Part shown: positions 23,701 through 30,942 of the stretch, one piece after another
Layout: the number at the start of each line of letters is the position of its first letter
Position numbering within the stretch: position 1 is the first letter of the stretch
DNA from: an uncultured Polaribacter sp.
GTDB lineage: Bacteria; Bacteroidota; Bacteroidia; Flavobacteriales; Flavobacteriaceae
Length of the DNA: 35,342 bases
Reading direction: 5' to 3'
Assembly: GCA_905480405.1 (NCBI GenBank)
Contig: CAJQQH010000013.1
Location: 1 to 35,342, forward strand
Position numbers and translations under genes: made by a program
The notes under the pieces: generated by a model
What the model saw: only the letters and a program-made list of their open reading frames with translations
What the model was told of the DNA's origin: nothing
The model's database searches: none

Positions 23701-25023
23701 TTAATCATTAAAATACCAAAAAGGGATGCTGATTTCTGTTCGTTTTAAAGTGTCTTTTTTTCTTTTGTAAAGCCTTTTCAACTTCATAACATGCTTACCT
23801 TCAGTAAGGTTTTTAATATTAACATAAGTCTCAAAACCAACTTGATCTTTTTTGTTTTTAGAGATTAAAAAATCGGAATCTAATTTTAAAGTATCTATAT
23901 ATACTTGATGTGTTTTATTAAATACTTCTAAATATTTCTTGGTTAAACTATCTCTGTTTTTTAAATAACTAGTAGAACTAAACATAACAATATCAGTTTT
24001 AAAACCTCTTTTGTCTTCTTTTGGTTTTAGTGTTGGATGATAATTATAAATCTGATTTTCTACATTTTCTGAAAATGTTCTAAAAATTTTTAAATAAGAA
24101 TCTGTTATTACTTTAGATTGTATAGTTGCTGTTTTAGCAAAATCATCATCGTTAATTAATAAGTTTTCGTAATTTTTTGAGTTTAAACTTGTGTTAGAAA
24201 CATACTTTGCAGACTCTAAGTAATTTGTGTTTTGGTTTTTAAAAGATACTAGAACTGCAATAGCAATATAAGAAGGCACTAAAAAAAAACTTAATCTTTT
24301 TGTAAACCTATTATCTAAGAAATTATAAACTAAAGGTCTGTACAAAAATGTTAGTGTTACAAAACTGAAAACCCAATAAAAAGGAAAATAGATTTTAGAA
24401 AGCCATTTTTTCTTTTTTAAATATCCTTGTGTTATAAAATCAATAAAAATAAAAATAGCTCCTGTAGCTATAAATAACAAGAGAACAACTCCTACAAATG
24501 TTCTTAATCCTTCAGGTAAATTATCATTAGATATTATTAAAGTTGCAACACCAACAAAACAAAGTATAATGATAGAAATTGATATAACATAGAAAATAAG
24601 TAAGAAAGTAACTGCAAATAAAACACTACAATAGTTTTCTAAAGTTGCAACATATTTATCAAAAGAAACAATACGTTTTTCTAGGTATTTCGTAAATCTA
24701 GAATGATAGTTTAGTTTTTCGAAATCTATATCTCCAGAAACATATCTTAAGCCTAAAGCACCAATCCATAAACCTCTTAATACTACATGGATTAAAAGGT
24801 TAAATATTAAGATAGAACAAGCTATAAAAGCGATTAGTAATAAGGCAAACGAATAAATTTGTTTGTCATTTTCTGCAACAATCATTGCAGTTCTTATATG
24901 AGGTATTGAAGTAATTAAACCAAAAATAGCAAAACCAGAAATTAGTAATTCTAATTGCCAACTCTCTTGTTGTAACTTGTCTAACAATTCTCTAAACTTA
25001 CCATTTTTATAATCGTTACTCAT
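23701..25023 (-). CDS. Multi-pass membrane protein with a C-terminal soluble domain, unknown function
   Basis: A 440-residue protein not assigned to a named family. The first 36 residues are cytoplasmic and helical. There are about six hydrophobic helices (about 22-42, 57-84, 130-162, 172-196, 215-231 and 245-262), then a C-terminal region of about 175 residues rich in Asn, Lys and Thr with alternating beta-like strands (HMVKLK-type ends such as KHVMKLKRLYKRKKDTL). It may sense or transport, with the C-terminal part outside the membrane. A -7-like TATCTTTA lies upstream of the start (one mismatch). It follows a terminator for the DUF6249 gene, so it is a separate unit. Confidence 0.6.
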   Translation of the reverse strand: MSNDYKNGKFRELLDKLQQESWQLELLISGFAIFGLITSIPHIRTAMIVAENDKQIYSFALLLIAFIACSILIFNLLIHVVLRGLWIGALGLRYVSGDIDFEKLNYHSRFTKYLEKRIVSFDKYVATLENYCSVLFAVTFLLIFYVISISIIILCFVGVATLIISNDNLPEGLRTFVGVVLLLFIATGAIFIFIDFITQGYLKKKKWLSKIYFPFYWVFSFVTLTFLYRPLVYNFLDNRFTKRLSFFLVPSYIAIAVLVSFKNQNTNYLESAKYVSNTSLNSKNYENLLINDDDFAKTATIQSKVITDSYLKIFRTFSENVENQIYNYHPTLKPKEDKRGFKTDIVMFSSTSYLKNRDSLTKKYLEVFNKTHQVYIDTLKLDSDFLISKNKKDQVGFETYVNIKNLTEGKHVMKLKRLYKRKKDTLKRTEISIPFWYFND

Positions 25024-25064
25024 TTTAGTTTTATTTTGCTTAAAGATACAGACTTTTTAAACAC

Positions 25065-25095
25065 AAAAAAACCACTTCTTTTATGAAGTGGTTTT
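25065..25095 (-). terminator. Intrinsic terminator after the DUF6249 gene
   Basis: An 11-bp perfect stem, AAAACCACTTC (25068-25078) with GAAGTGGTTTT (25085-25095), and a 6-base loop. On the minus strand it is followed by T7. It stops transcription of the DUF6249 gene before the 440-residue protein's gene. Confidence 0.8.
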
Positions 25096-25117
25096 AAGTT
25101 TTTTGAAATAAATTTTA

Positions 25118-25501
25118 TTATTCTTGATCTAAACTTTTGGTTATTTTAAAACCAATTAATAAAGAAGCTCCAGCACATAAAAAGATAGCAGCTGCATAAA
25201 AAGTTTCTGAACTTACATAATTGTTTGGTCTATCAGAATAATTACCACTATATCCAAAATTGTAACTTAACATTGAGCCTAATAATATTCCAACTCCAAC
25301 ACCAACAGCTAATAAGCCTAAGTTTAAAATTAAAACTTTCCAAAAAGGAGCTGCATTCCTTTTTTTACTAGACATAAAAATACTTGCGTCTGCACCCTTT
25401 TCTATTAATGCCAAACGTTCTTTGTTTCTTGTAGAAAAGTATAAGTAAAAGACTCCGAAAATTACTGCGAAGATGAAAATAAATACGATTTCTGGTCCCA
25501 T
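25118..25501 (-). CDS. DUF6249-type membrane protein
   Basis: A 127-residue protein with three hydrophobic segments (about 5-22, 53-75 and 99-117). The ERLALIEKGAD motif follows the first helix, a hallmark of the DUF6249 class, from memory. The function is unknown. It is divergent from an ECF sigma operon, and the 146-base gap has mirrored ECF-type promoters, so it is likely a direct target of that sigma factor. The predicted leader is about 40 bases. Confidence 0.75.
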   Translation of the reverse strand: MGPEIVFIFIFAVIFGVFYLYFSTRNKERLALIEKGADASIFMSSKKRNAAPFWKVLILNLGLLAVGVGVGILLGSMLSYNFGYSGNYSDRPNNYVSSETFYAAAIFLCAGASLLIGFKITKSLDQE

Positions 25502-25548
25502 AATTTGATTTTTAAAAATTTAAATGATTAATTTTATTGTGTTTGTAG

Positions 25549-25579
25549 CTTTGACGATTCAATTTAAATAAAGGTTACA
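25549..25579 (-). promoter_or_regulatory. ECF-type promoter for the DUF6249 gene
   Basis: On the minus strand TGTAACC (25579-25573) is followed by exactly 16 bases and CGTCAAAG (25556-25549). The -35 AAC and -10 CGTC elements match the general ECF form. It is the mirror of the plus-strand promoter at 25612-25642. Confidence 0.7.
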
Positions 25580-25611
25580 AAAAAATAAAAATAAATTTTT
25601 ATACATAATTC

Positions 25612-25642
25612 TGTAACCTATTTTTATAAGAGCCAGTCAAAG
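25612..25642 (+). promoter_or_regulatory. ECF-type autoregulatory promoter for the sigma operon
   Basis: TGTAACC (25612-25618), 16 bases, then AGTCAAAG (25635-25642). Spacing and both elements equal those of the minus-strand promoter except C/A before GTC. The start codon at 25648 is only 5 bases after AAAG, so the transcript is nearly leaderless. Confidence 0.7.
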
Positions 25643-25647
25643 TAAAA

Positions 25648-26232
25648 ATGACAACCAACAAAAATCAACTAATTATTAATAAAGTATTAAAAGGAGATGC
25701 AAATGCTTTTGCATATCTTGTTGATACATATAAAAATTTGGTTTTTACGTTGGCATTTAAAATGACAAAAAGTAGAGAAGAAGCAGAAGAAGTAAGTCAA
25801 GACACATTTATAAAAGCATTCAAAAATTTAAAAAACTTTAAAGGTGATTCTAAATTTAGCACTTGGTTGTATAGAATTGCGTATCATACTTCTTTAGATG
25901 CTATTAAAAAGAATAAAAAACATCAAAACTCGTTTGAAATAAATGATGTTACTTTTAATCAAATAAAATCGGTTGAAGATACTTTACAAACTATAGAAAG
26001 AAAAGAAAGAGCAAAAATGATAGATGCTTGTTTGCTAGAATTACCAGAAGATGAACGTTCTATAATTTGGTTGTTTTATTATGAAGAATTATCTTTAAAA
26101 GAAATAACTGAGGTAACTTCTTTATCTGAAGCGAATATAAAAGTGAAATTGCACAGAGCAAGAAAAAAATTGTTAACGATTGTAAAAGAAAATGTTGAAC
26201 CAGAAATCATAAATCATTATGGGAGAAAATAA
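25648..26232 (+). CDS. RNA polymerase ECF sigma factor (sigma-70 family)
   Basis: A 194-residue sigma factor with only regions 2 and 4. Region 2 shows KNLVFTLAFKMTKSREEAEEVSQDTFIKAF and FSTWLYRIAYHTSLDAIKK, and region 4 shows LPEDERSIIWLFYYEELSLKEI and ANIKVKLHRARKKL. The AEEVSQDTF stretch is a normal -10 recognition helix region. It overlaps the next gene by 14 bases, so both are coupled. The promoter upstream matches the ECF pattern, suggesting positive autoregulation. The signal sensed is unknown. Confidence 0.93.
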   Translation: MTTNKNQLIINKVLKGDANAFAYLVDTYKNLVFTLAFKMTKSREEAEEVSQDTFIKAFKNLKNFKGDSKFSTWLYRIAYHTSLDAIKKNKKHQNSFEINDVTFNQIKSVEDTLQTIERKERAKMIDACLLELPEDERSIIWLFYYEELSLKEITEVTSLSEANIKVKLHRARKKLLTIVKENVEPEIINHYGRK

Positions 26233-26629
26233 ACACATAAAAGAATTAGATGCTTTTGCAAAAAAGTACATTCAAGAAATTGAAATAGAAAGCCCATCAA
26301 AAGATTTTACAAGTTCTTTAATGCAAACTCTTTTAGCAGAACAGAAAAGTTCTGTTTTTAAAACAACTCCGCTAATTTCTAAAAAGGTGTGGGTTTTAAT
26401 TTTTGGGTTGATAATAGCTGCAATATTAATTCCTTTTGGTTCATCAGAAAAAAGTTTGGTAAACTTCCCAAAAATAGATTTTTCGTTTTTTGATAAAATT
26501 CAAATGCCAAATTTATTTGATTCTATAGCTCTTTCTAATACTGTTTTATATTCAATATTTTTCTTTGGATTGATGATTCTTGTGCAAATAATTTTCTTAA
26601 AAAACCATTTTAATAAACGGTTTGACTAG
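26219..26629 (+). CDS. Putative anti-sigma factor, two-helix membrane protein
   Basis: A 136-residue protein. An N-terminal cytoplasmic part of about 50 residues contains ESPSKDFTSSLMQTLL, a helical segment seen in many flavobacterial proteins encoded next to ECF sigma genes (from memory). Two transmembrane helices follow (about 53-72 and 108-127), with an intervening loop. There is no HxxxCxxC zinc motif. The 14-base overlap with the sigma gene supports a sigma/anti-sigma pair. Its TAG stop is shared with the convergent TMEM175 gene through CTAG. Confidence 0.65.
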   Translation: MGENKHIKELDAFAKKYIQEIEIESPSKDFTSSLMQTLLAEQKSSVFKTTPLISKKVWVLIFGLIIAAILIPFGSSEKSLVNFPKIDFSFFDKIQMPNLFDSIALSNTVLYSIFFFGLMILVQIIFLKNHFNKRFD

Positions 26630-27252
26630 TGTTTTAAATTGTGTTTTTTATGAAATTTCACAGAATGAAAATAGCATAATACCCCTAAAGAGGCATAAAC
26701 AAAACCAGGAACACCATATTTTAAACCAACTCGAAATTTTGCTAATAGAAAAGAAATAACTCCAACAATTAAAAAAATAAAAAAGTGTCTTGCAAAAAAA
26801 AGAAGTTTAAGATTTTTACCATTTTCTCTATCTTTTTTAAAAACTCTTAAATACATTAAATGCAGTGTTAAAAACATTAAAGAAAAACCAATGCTATACA
26901 GTTGAAAAATATTTGAAAACTCATTTATAGAGATTCTTTCACCACCAAAACCTGTTATTAATAAAGAGCGAACAGGAAAAATATAAAATAATATGGTGAA
27001 CAATAAAATCATATTAAGAGCAATAATCCAATTGTCAATATAATCTGTTCTTCTAAAAAAGTTGTAGTGTACTTTCCAAATTGCCATCATTACAAAAAAA
27101 CTTACAGCAAAACTTATAAAGTTTGGTAACTCATCTTTAAAGGATGTGATAGTTGTGTTAGAGCCAATATTTACAACCATTAAAGTTGCTGCAAAAGCAA
27201 AAACACCATCACTTACTGCTTCTAATCTATTTTTTGAATGTAAGAATTTCAT
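26626..27252 (-). CDS. TMEM175/DUF1211-family membrane protein (putative potassium channel)
   Basis: A 208-residue, roughly six-helix protein. The first helix contains RLEAVSDGVFAFAATLMVV, which matches the R..xFSDGVFAIAxTLL pattern of the family with Val in place of Phe in FSD. The rest, including SFKDELPNFISFAVSFFVMMAIWKVHYNFFRR, also fits. Bacterial TMEM175 proteins are K+ channels that form tetramers; selectivity of this one is unknown. It is tail-to-tail with the putative anti-sigma gene, sharing CTAG. It lies 10 bases from the next gene downstream. Confidence 0.8.
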   Translation of the reverse strand: MKFLHSKNRLEAVSDGVFAFAATLMVVNIGSNTTITSFKDELPNFISFAVSFFVMMAIWKVHYNFFRRTDYIDNWIIALNMILLFTILFYIFPVRSLLITGFGGERISINEFSNIFQLYSIGFSLMFLTLHLMYLRVFKKDRENGKNLKLLFFARHFFIFLIVGVISFLLAKFRVGLKYGVPGFVYASLGVLCYFHSVKFHKKHNLKH

Positions 27253-27262
27253 TTTATAAATT

Positions 27263-28435
27263 TTAAAGAAAAGTTACAGAAACTATTTTACCGTTTTTCA
27301 TTTTATAAATAGCTACTGCTTTAAATTGATTGCCATTTGCTGTCACCAATTCATGGTCTATAACTTGGTCTTTATGCACAATTCTTTTAATTAATTTACA
27401 ATGTAAATCTGGTGTGTTTTTAAAGAAGCTTCCATAACCTTCTCTCATTTCATCTATACCCTCATAATCTAATTGATTAGGATAGTTATATACTTTTACA
27501 TCTTTTGCATAGGGTTTTAAAAAAGCTTCAATGTCTCTTTTGTTATAACCATCTAGCTGTTCTTGTGCTAAATATGCTGGTGATACTTCTGCAACTAAAG
27601 CTATTTTTGTACCTGTTTTATTTACTGTAATTCTAGATATATTGTTAATATTTTCATCTGTAAAAGAGAAAAAAGTACTTGGATATTTATCTTTCTTTGG
27701 ATTAAATTTATAAATACTATTTCCATTAGAAATTAATAAAGTGCCATTGGGTAACCAAGTTACATCTTCAGATTTTCCTACAGAAGTGATTGTTTTTATT
27801 TCTTTCGTTTTTGGATTCAAAGATTTTAACAACCAATACTTTTTATTCTCTTTACTGATAAAACTCATCAGCTCAGAATTTGGAATTTTATGCACAGAAC
27901 GTCCAACATTTTTTGCAACAGAAATGTTTTTTTTCGATTTTAAATCGCAAATAAATAACTCTAAAGAATCATTAACAATTACAGATGCAACAACTGTATT
28001 TTTATCAAACCAAGCAGGATATGCAACTTTTAAATCCTTAATTAACTCTATACTTCTTTTGGTTTTTCTGTCATATTCATAAAAACGCTGTAAACCATCT
28101 TCATCTAAACGTACAGCAGATATGTCAGAAGAATTTGGAATTCTTTGGGGTGAATATTCACTTCCTTTTAATGTGTTTGATTTAACATATCCACCATTAG
28201 AAGATCTTCGTAATTTAATTTCTGTTTGGCCATTTTTATTTGAAGCATATAATATTTGTTCTTCGTCATAAAAGTAAGGCTGACTATCATAACCAGAATT
28301 ATTAGAGATGTTTTTACCGTTTTTTAAAATATACGTTTCATCATCAATTAAAATATCAAAAACATGAATTTCTGTATTAGTTTGAGCAAAAAAATTAATA
28401 GAAACAAAAAAGAAAAGAAGAATTACTTTTTTCAT
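27263..28435 (-). CDS. TolB-like propeller fused to a SnoaL/NTF2-like domain, exported
   Basis: A 390-residue protein with a signal peptide ending NFFAQ (about residue 18). The central part has TolB/WD40-like repeats (SGYDSQPYFYDEEQILYASN, YSPQRIPNSSDISAVRLD and similar blades). The C-terminal 106 residues, from about 285, are NTF2/SnoaL-like: AQEQLDGYNKRDIEAFLKPYAKDV and the RIVHKDQVIDHELV core. The fusion appears intact. The start codon overlaps the stop codon of the upstream sterol-desaturase gene by one base, so they are coupled. No substrate is known. The protein is periplasmic or secreted. Confidence 0.7.
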   Translation of the reverse strand: MKKVILLFFFVSINFFAQTNTEIHVFDILIDDETYILKNGKNISNNSGYDSQPYFYDEEQILYASNKNGQTEIKLRRSSNGGYVKSNTLKGSEYSPQRIPNSSDISAVRLDEDGLQRFYEYDRKTKRSIELIKDLKVAYPAWFDKNTVVASVIVNDSLELFICDLKSKKNISVAKNVGRSVHKIPNSELMSFISKENKKYWLLKSLNPKTKEIKTITSVGKSEDVTWLPNGTLLISNGNSIYKFNPKKDKYPSTFFSFTDENINNISRITVNKTGTKIALVAEVSPAYLAQEQLDGYNKRDIEAFLKPYAKDVKVYNYPNQLDYEGIDEMREGYGSFFKNTPDLHCKLIKRIVHKDQVIDHELVTANGNQFKAVAIYKMKNGKIVSVTFL

Positions 28436-29256
28436 TAGTCAGTTTTTAATTTAATATCCTTGTTAAATGGCACTTTTAATTGGTATAAAATATCTTGATC
28501 TCTAGAGTCATCTAATAAATCCAAACCAAATTTTACTTTTTTGGGATCATCATATGTCATTGTTCCAAAAATACGATCCCAAATAGAAAAAATGTTTCCA
28601 AAGTTAGTATCTGTCCAAGGCATTTCATGATGATGATGAAATTTGTGCATATTTGGTGTTACAAAAACATAACTTAAAATTTTGTCTAAAGTTTTTGGCA
28701 TGTAAAAATTAGCGTGCGTAAAATAGGCGAAAAATACAGTTGCCATTCTGTAAAAAAGATAGTAAGCTAAAGGAATTCCGAAAAGAACAATCACAATCAA
28801 AGCAAAAACTTCTCTCATTAAATAATCTCCTGGATGATGTCTTGTAGCACTTGTTGCATCAACTGTTGTATCAGAATGATGAATCATGTGAAAACGCCAC
28901 ATAAAAGGCACTTTATGCAATAAATAGTGAACAATATATTGTGCAGAAAAATCTAAAGCAACAACAGCAATAAGTAATTCAACTCCAATTGGTAAATCTA
29001 CTAAATGTAAAAGTCCAAATTCGTTGGTATTTAGCCACATAAAAATACCTAAAGTAGCAAGACCAAATAGTAAGTTTATGCTTAAATCCATAGCTAAGAA
29101 AACTAAATTAGTTCCTGCATGTTTCCATTTTTTGTAATCAAATTTTACTAACGGAATTATCAATTCTACAATCCAATTGGCAGAAATACAGATAAATATC
29201 CAAAGTAGTTTTTGCCAAGAAGGCATGGTTTCAAAAAAGTTTAAAAAAGCTTCCAT
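28435..29256 (-). CDS. Sterol desaturase / fatty acid hydroxylase superfamily protein
   Basis: A 273-residue integral membrane di-iron enzyme. The histidine clusters are HYLLH (110-114), HMIHH (123-127), RHHP (139-142) and HKFHHHH (204-210), as expected for this superfamily. They bind two irons that activate oxygen. About four hydrophobic helices carry the cytoplasmic active site. The substrate may be a fatty acid, carotenoid or sterol-like lipid; carotenoid hydroxylases of flavobacteria are a related but distinct family. It overlaps the propeller-SnoaL gene by one base and is probably its partner. Confidence 0.85.
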   Translation of the reverse strand: MEAFLNFFETMPSWQKLLWIFICISANWIVELIIPLVKFDYKKWKHAGTNLVFLAMDLSINLLFGLATLGIFMWLNTNEFGLLHLVDLPIGVELLIAVVALDFSAQYIVHYLLHKVPFMWRFHMIHHSDTTVDATSATRHHPGDYLMREVFALIVIVLFGIPLAYYLFYRMATVFFAYFTHANFYMPKTLDKILSYVFVTPNMHKFHHHHEMPWTDTNFGNIFSIWDRIFGTMTYDDPKKVKFGLDLLDDSRDQDILYQLKVPFNKDIKLKTD

Positions 29257-29317
29257 TAGTAAATTTTAAATTAATGGTTTGTAAGATAACAATTTTTAAA
29301 CTTTGATGATAAAGAAT

Positions 29318-29833
29318 TTAAAATTCTAAATACAAAATATGATTAGGATTAGAATGTGTTTCAGAAATTTTAAAATCGTAATCGCCTACTTTTTTAAAAC
29401 CCATTTTTTTGTAGAATGAAATTGCTTTTTGGTTTTCAACCCAAACTGCAAGCCAAATTCCAGATTGATTGTTTCGTTTACAAAGATTTATGTTAAAATC
29501 GAATAATTCTTTACCTAAATTCAAACCGTAAAACTCTTTTAGTAAATACAATCTGCTCATATAAGTAGCATTCTTTGCAGCAATATCTTTAGAAATTTGA
29601 TTAAAAACTACCTTAGAATATCCAACAATTTTCTCATTATAATAAATTAAATAATATTGATTTTCAGGGTTTTTAAGTTCTGCAATAAAACTTTCTTCAT
29701 TAAAGTTTTGAATTAAATAATTGTAAATGTCTTCTTTGGGTGCAGAGTGCCCATGTGCTGGTATAAAAGAAGCTTTAGCAATTTCTGATAAAACTTTTGC
29801 GTGTTCTATTTTGGCTTTTATTATTTGCTGCAA
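29318..29833 (-). CDS. GNAT family N-acetyltransferase
   Basis: A 171-residue acetyl-CoA-dependent acyltransferase. The LYLLKEFYGLNLGKELFDFNI segment is the acetyl-CoA binding motif A (R/Q-x-x-G-x-G/A form: GLNLGKEL), and AISFYKKMGFKKVGDYDFKI is motif B. The substrate is not predictable. The start is TTG at 29833, since no ATG precedes the conserved N-terminal IIKAKIEHAK. A long inverted repeat lies just upstream at 29844-29901. Not obviously linked to a neighbour. Confidence 0.85.
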   Translation of the reverse strand: MQQIIKAKIEHAKVLSEIAKASFIPAHGHSAPKEDIYNYLIQNFNEESFIAELKNPENQYYLIYYNEKIVGYSKVVFNQISKDIAAKNATYMSRLYLLKEFYGLNLGKELFDFNINLCKRNNQSGIWLAVWVENQKAISFYKKMGFKKVGDYDFKISETHSNPNHILYLEF

Positions 29834-29843
29834 ATTGAAAAGG

Positions 29844-29901
29844 TTCGTTTAACTATAATGATAATGTGAGTTTCAATTCATTTTATCAGAAGTTAAACGA
29901 A
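29844..29901. repeat. Long inverted repeat between the GNAT and YpfJ-type genes
   Basis: TTCGTTTAACT (29844-29854) pairs perfectly with AGTTAAACGAA (29891-29901), and an inner TGATAA (29859-29864) pairs with TTATCA (29883-29888). The whole can fold into a two-part hairpin or cruciform of about 58 bases. No strong T-run follows on the minus strand, so a terminator is only one possibility. Confidence 0.5.
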
Positions 29902-29952
29902 GTTAGTTGATTTTTTTGAGAAAGTCAAATAAGTAAAATGCTCATTTATATA

Positions 29953-30849
29953 TTAAAGTGATCTCGCATTAAAAGTGTCTCCTTGATTAAAATCACCTGT
30001 TTCAAACCCTTTTTTAAACCAACGCATTCTTTGTGCTGAAGTTCCATGAGTAAAAGAATCTGGCACAACTCTTCCTGTAGATTGTTTTTGCAAACGATCA
30101 TCACCAATTGCATTTGCTGCATTTAAGGCTTCTTGTAAATCTCCTTTTTCCATAATCTGATTCATTTTTTGAGAATGATGTGCCCAAACACCTGCATAAA
30201 AATCAGCTTGTAATTCTAACATTACAGAGTATCTATTATACTCAGTTTTACTTACTTGACCTCGCAAACGATTCAGTTTATCTGTTGTACCCATTAATTT
30301 CTGAATGTGATGCCCAACTTCATGTGCAATTACATACGCTTGTGCAAAATCTCCAGGAGCATTTAGACGAGTTGCCATTTCTTGAAAAAAACTTAAATCG
30401 ATATATAATTTTTGATCTCCAGGGCAATAAAAAGGACCAGTTGCAGCAGAAGCAGAACCACAAGCAGAAGAAACAGAGTTTTTAAAAAGTACTAAAGTTG
30501 GTTCTTTATAACCTTGTAATAATTTGTTCCAAATATCTTCTGTATCTGCTAAAATAACAGAGCTAAACTCTGCCAATTCATTTTCTTTAGCTGAGCCTTT
30601 GTAGGTAGAAGAATTTGTAATTTGATTAGAAGAACCTCCTGTTAATAATTGCAAAGGATTATTACCAGTAAAATACATGACCCCTAAAATAACAGCAACT
30701 ATTATCAATCCTTTTTTGGTAGTAATAACTTTTAGAAGTAGAGGAATCAATAATTTACCTAAACCACTTCCGCCACTAAAACCTCTTCCAGAACTTGCGC
30801 TTCTTCTATCATCAACATTAGAACTTTTACGTCTGCCTTTCCATTTCAT
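29953..30849 (-). CDS. ypfJ: YpfJ-type neutral zinc metallopeptidase
   Basis: A 298-residue protein of the KPN_02809/YpfJ family. After an N-terminal Arg/Gly/Ser-rich stretch and one transmembrane helix (about 46-62), the domain has AYVIAHEVGHHIQ, with the zinc-binding HExxH at 176-180, ELQADFYAGVWAHHS further on as a third-ligand region, and the SFTHGTSAQRMRWFKKGFETG end. Family members are inner-membrane-anchored proteases of unknown substrate. A near -7 box (TACATTTA on the minus strand) lies about 30 bases upstream of the start. Confidence 0.88.
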   Translation of the reverse strand: MKWKGRRKSSNVDDRRSASSGRGFSGGSGLGKLLIPLLLKVITTKKGLIIVAVILGVMYFTGNNPLQLLTGGSSNQITNSSTYKGSAKENELAEFSSVILADTEDIWNKLLQGYKEPTLVLFKNSVSSACGSASAATGPFYCPGDQKLYIDLSFFQEMATRLNAPGDFAQAYVIAHEVGHHIQKLMGTTDKLNRLRGQVSKTEYNRYSVMLELQADFYAGVWAHHSQKMNQIMEKGDLQEALNAANAIGDDRLQKQSTGRVVPDSFTHGTSAQRMRWFKKGFETGDFNQGDTFNARSL

Positions 30850-30942
30850 CGATTATAATTTTTTGTTAGTGCCTAAATGTACTAATTATTTACGAATTGA
30901 AATTAATGAAGTTTAGAAAAGTAACTCTTAATTAGTTGTGTT

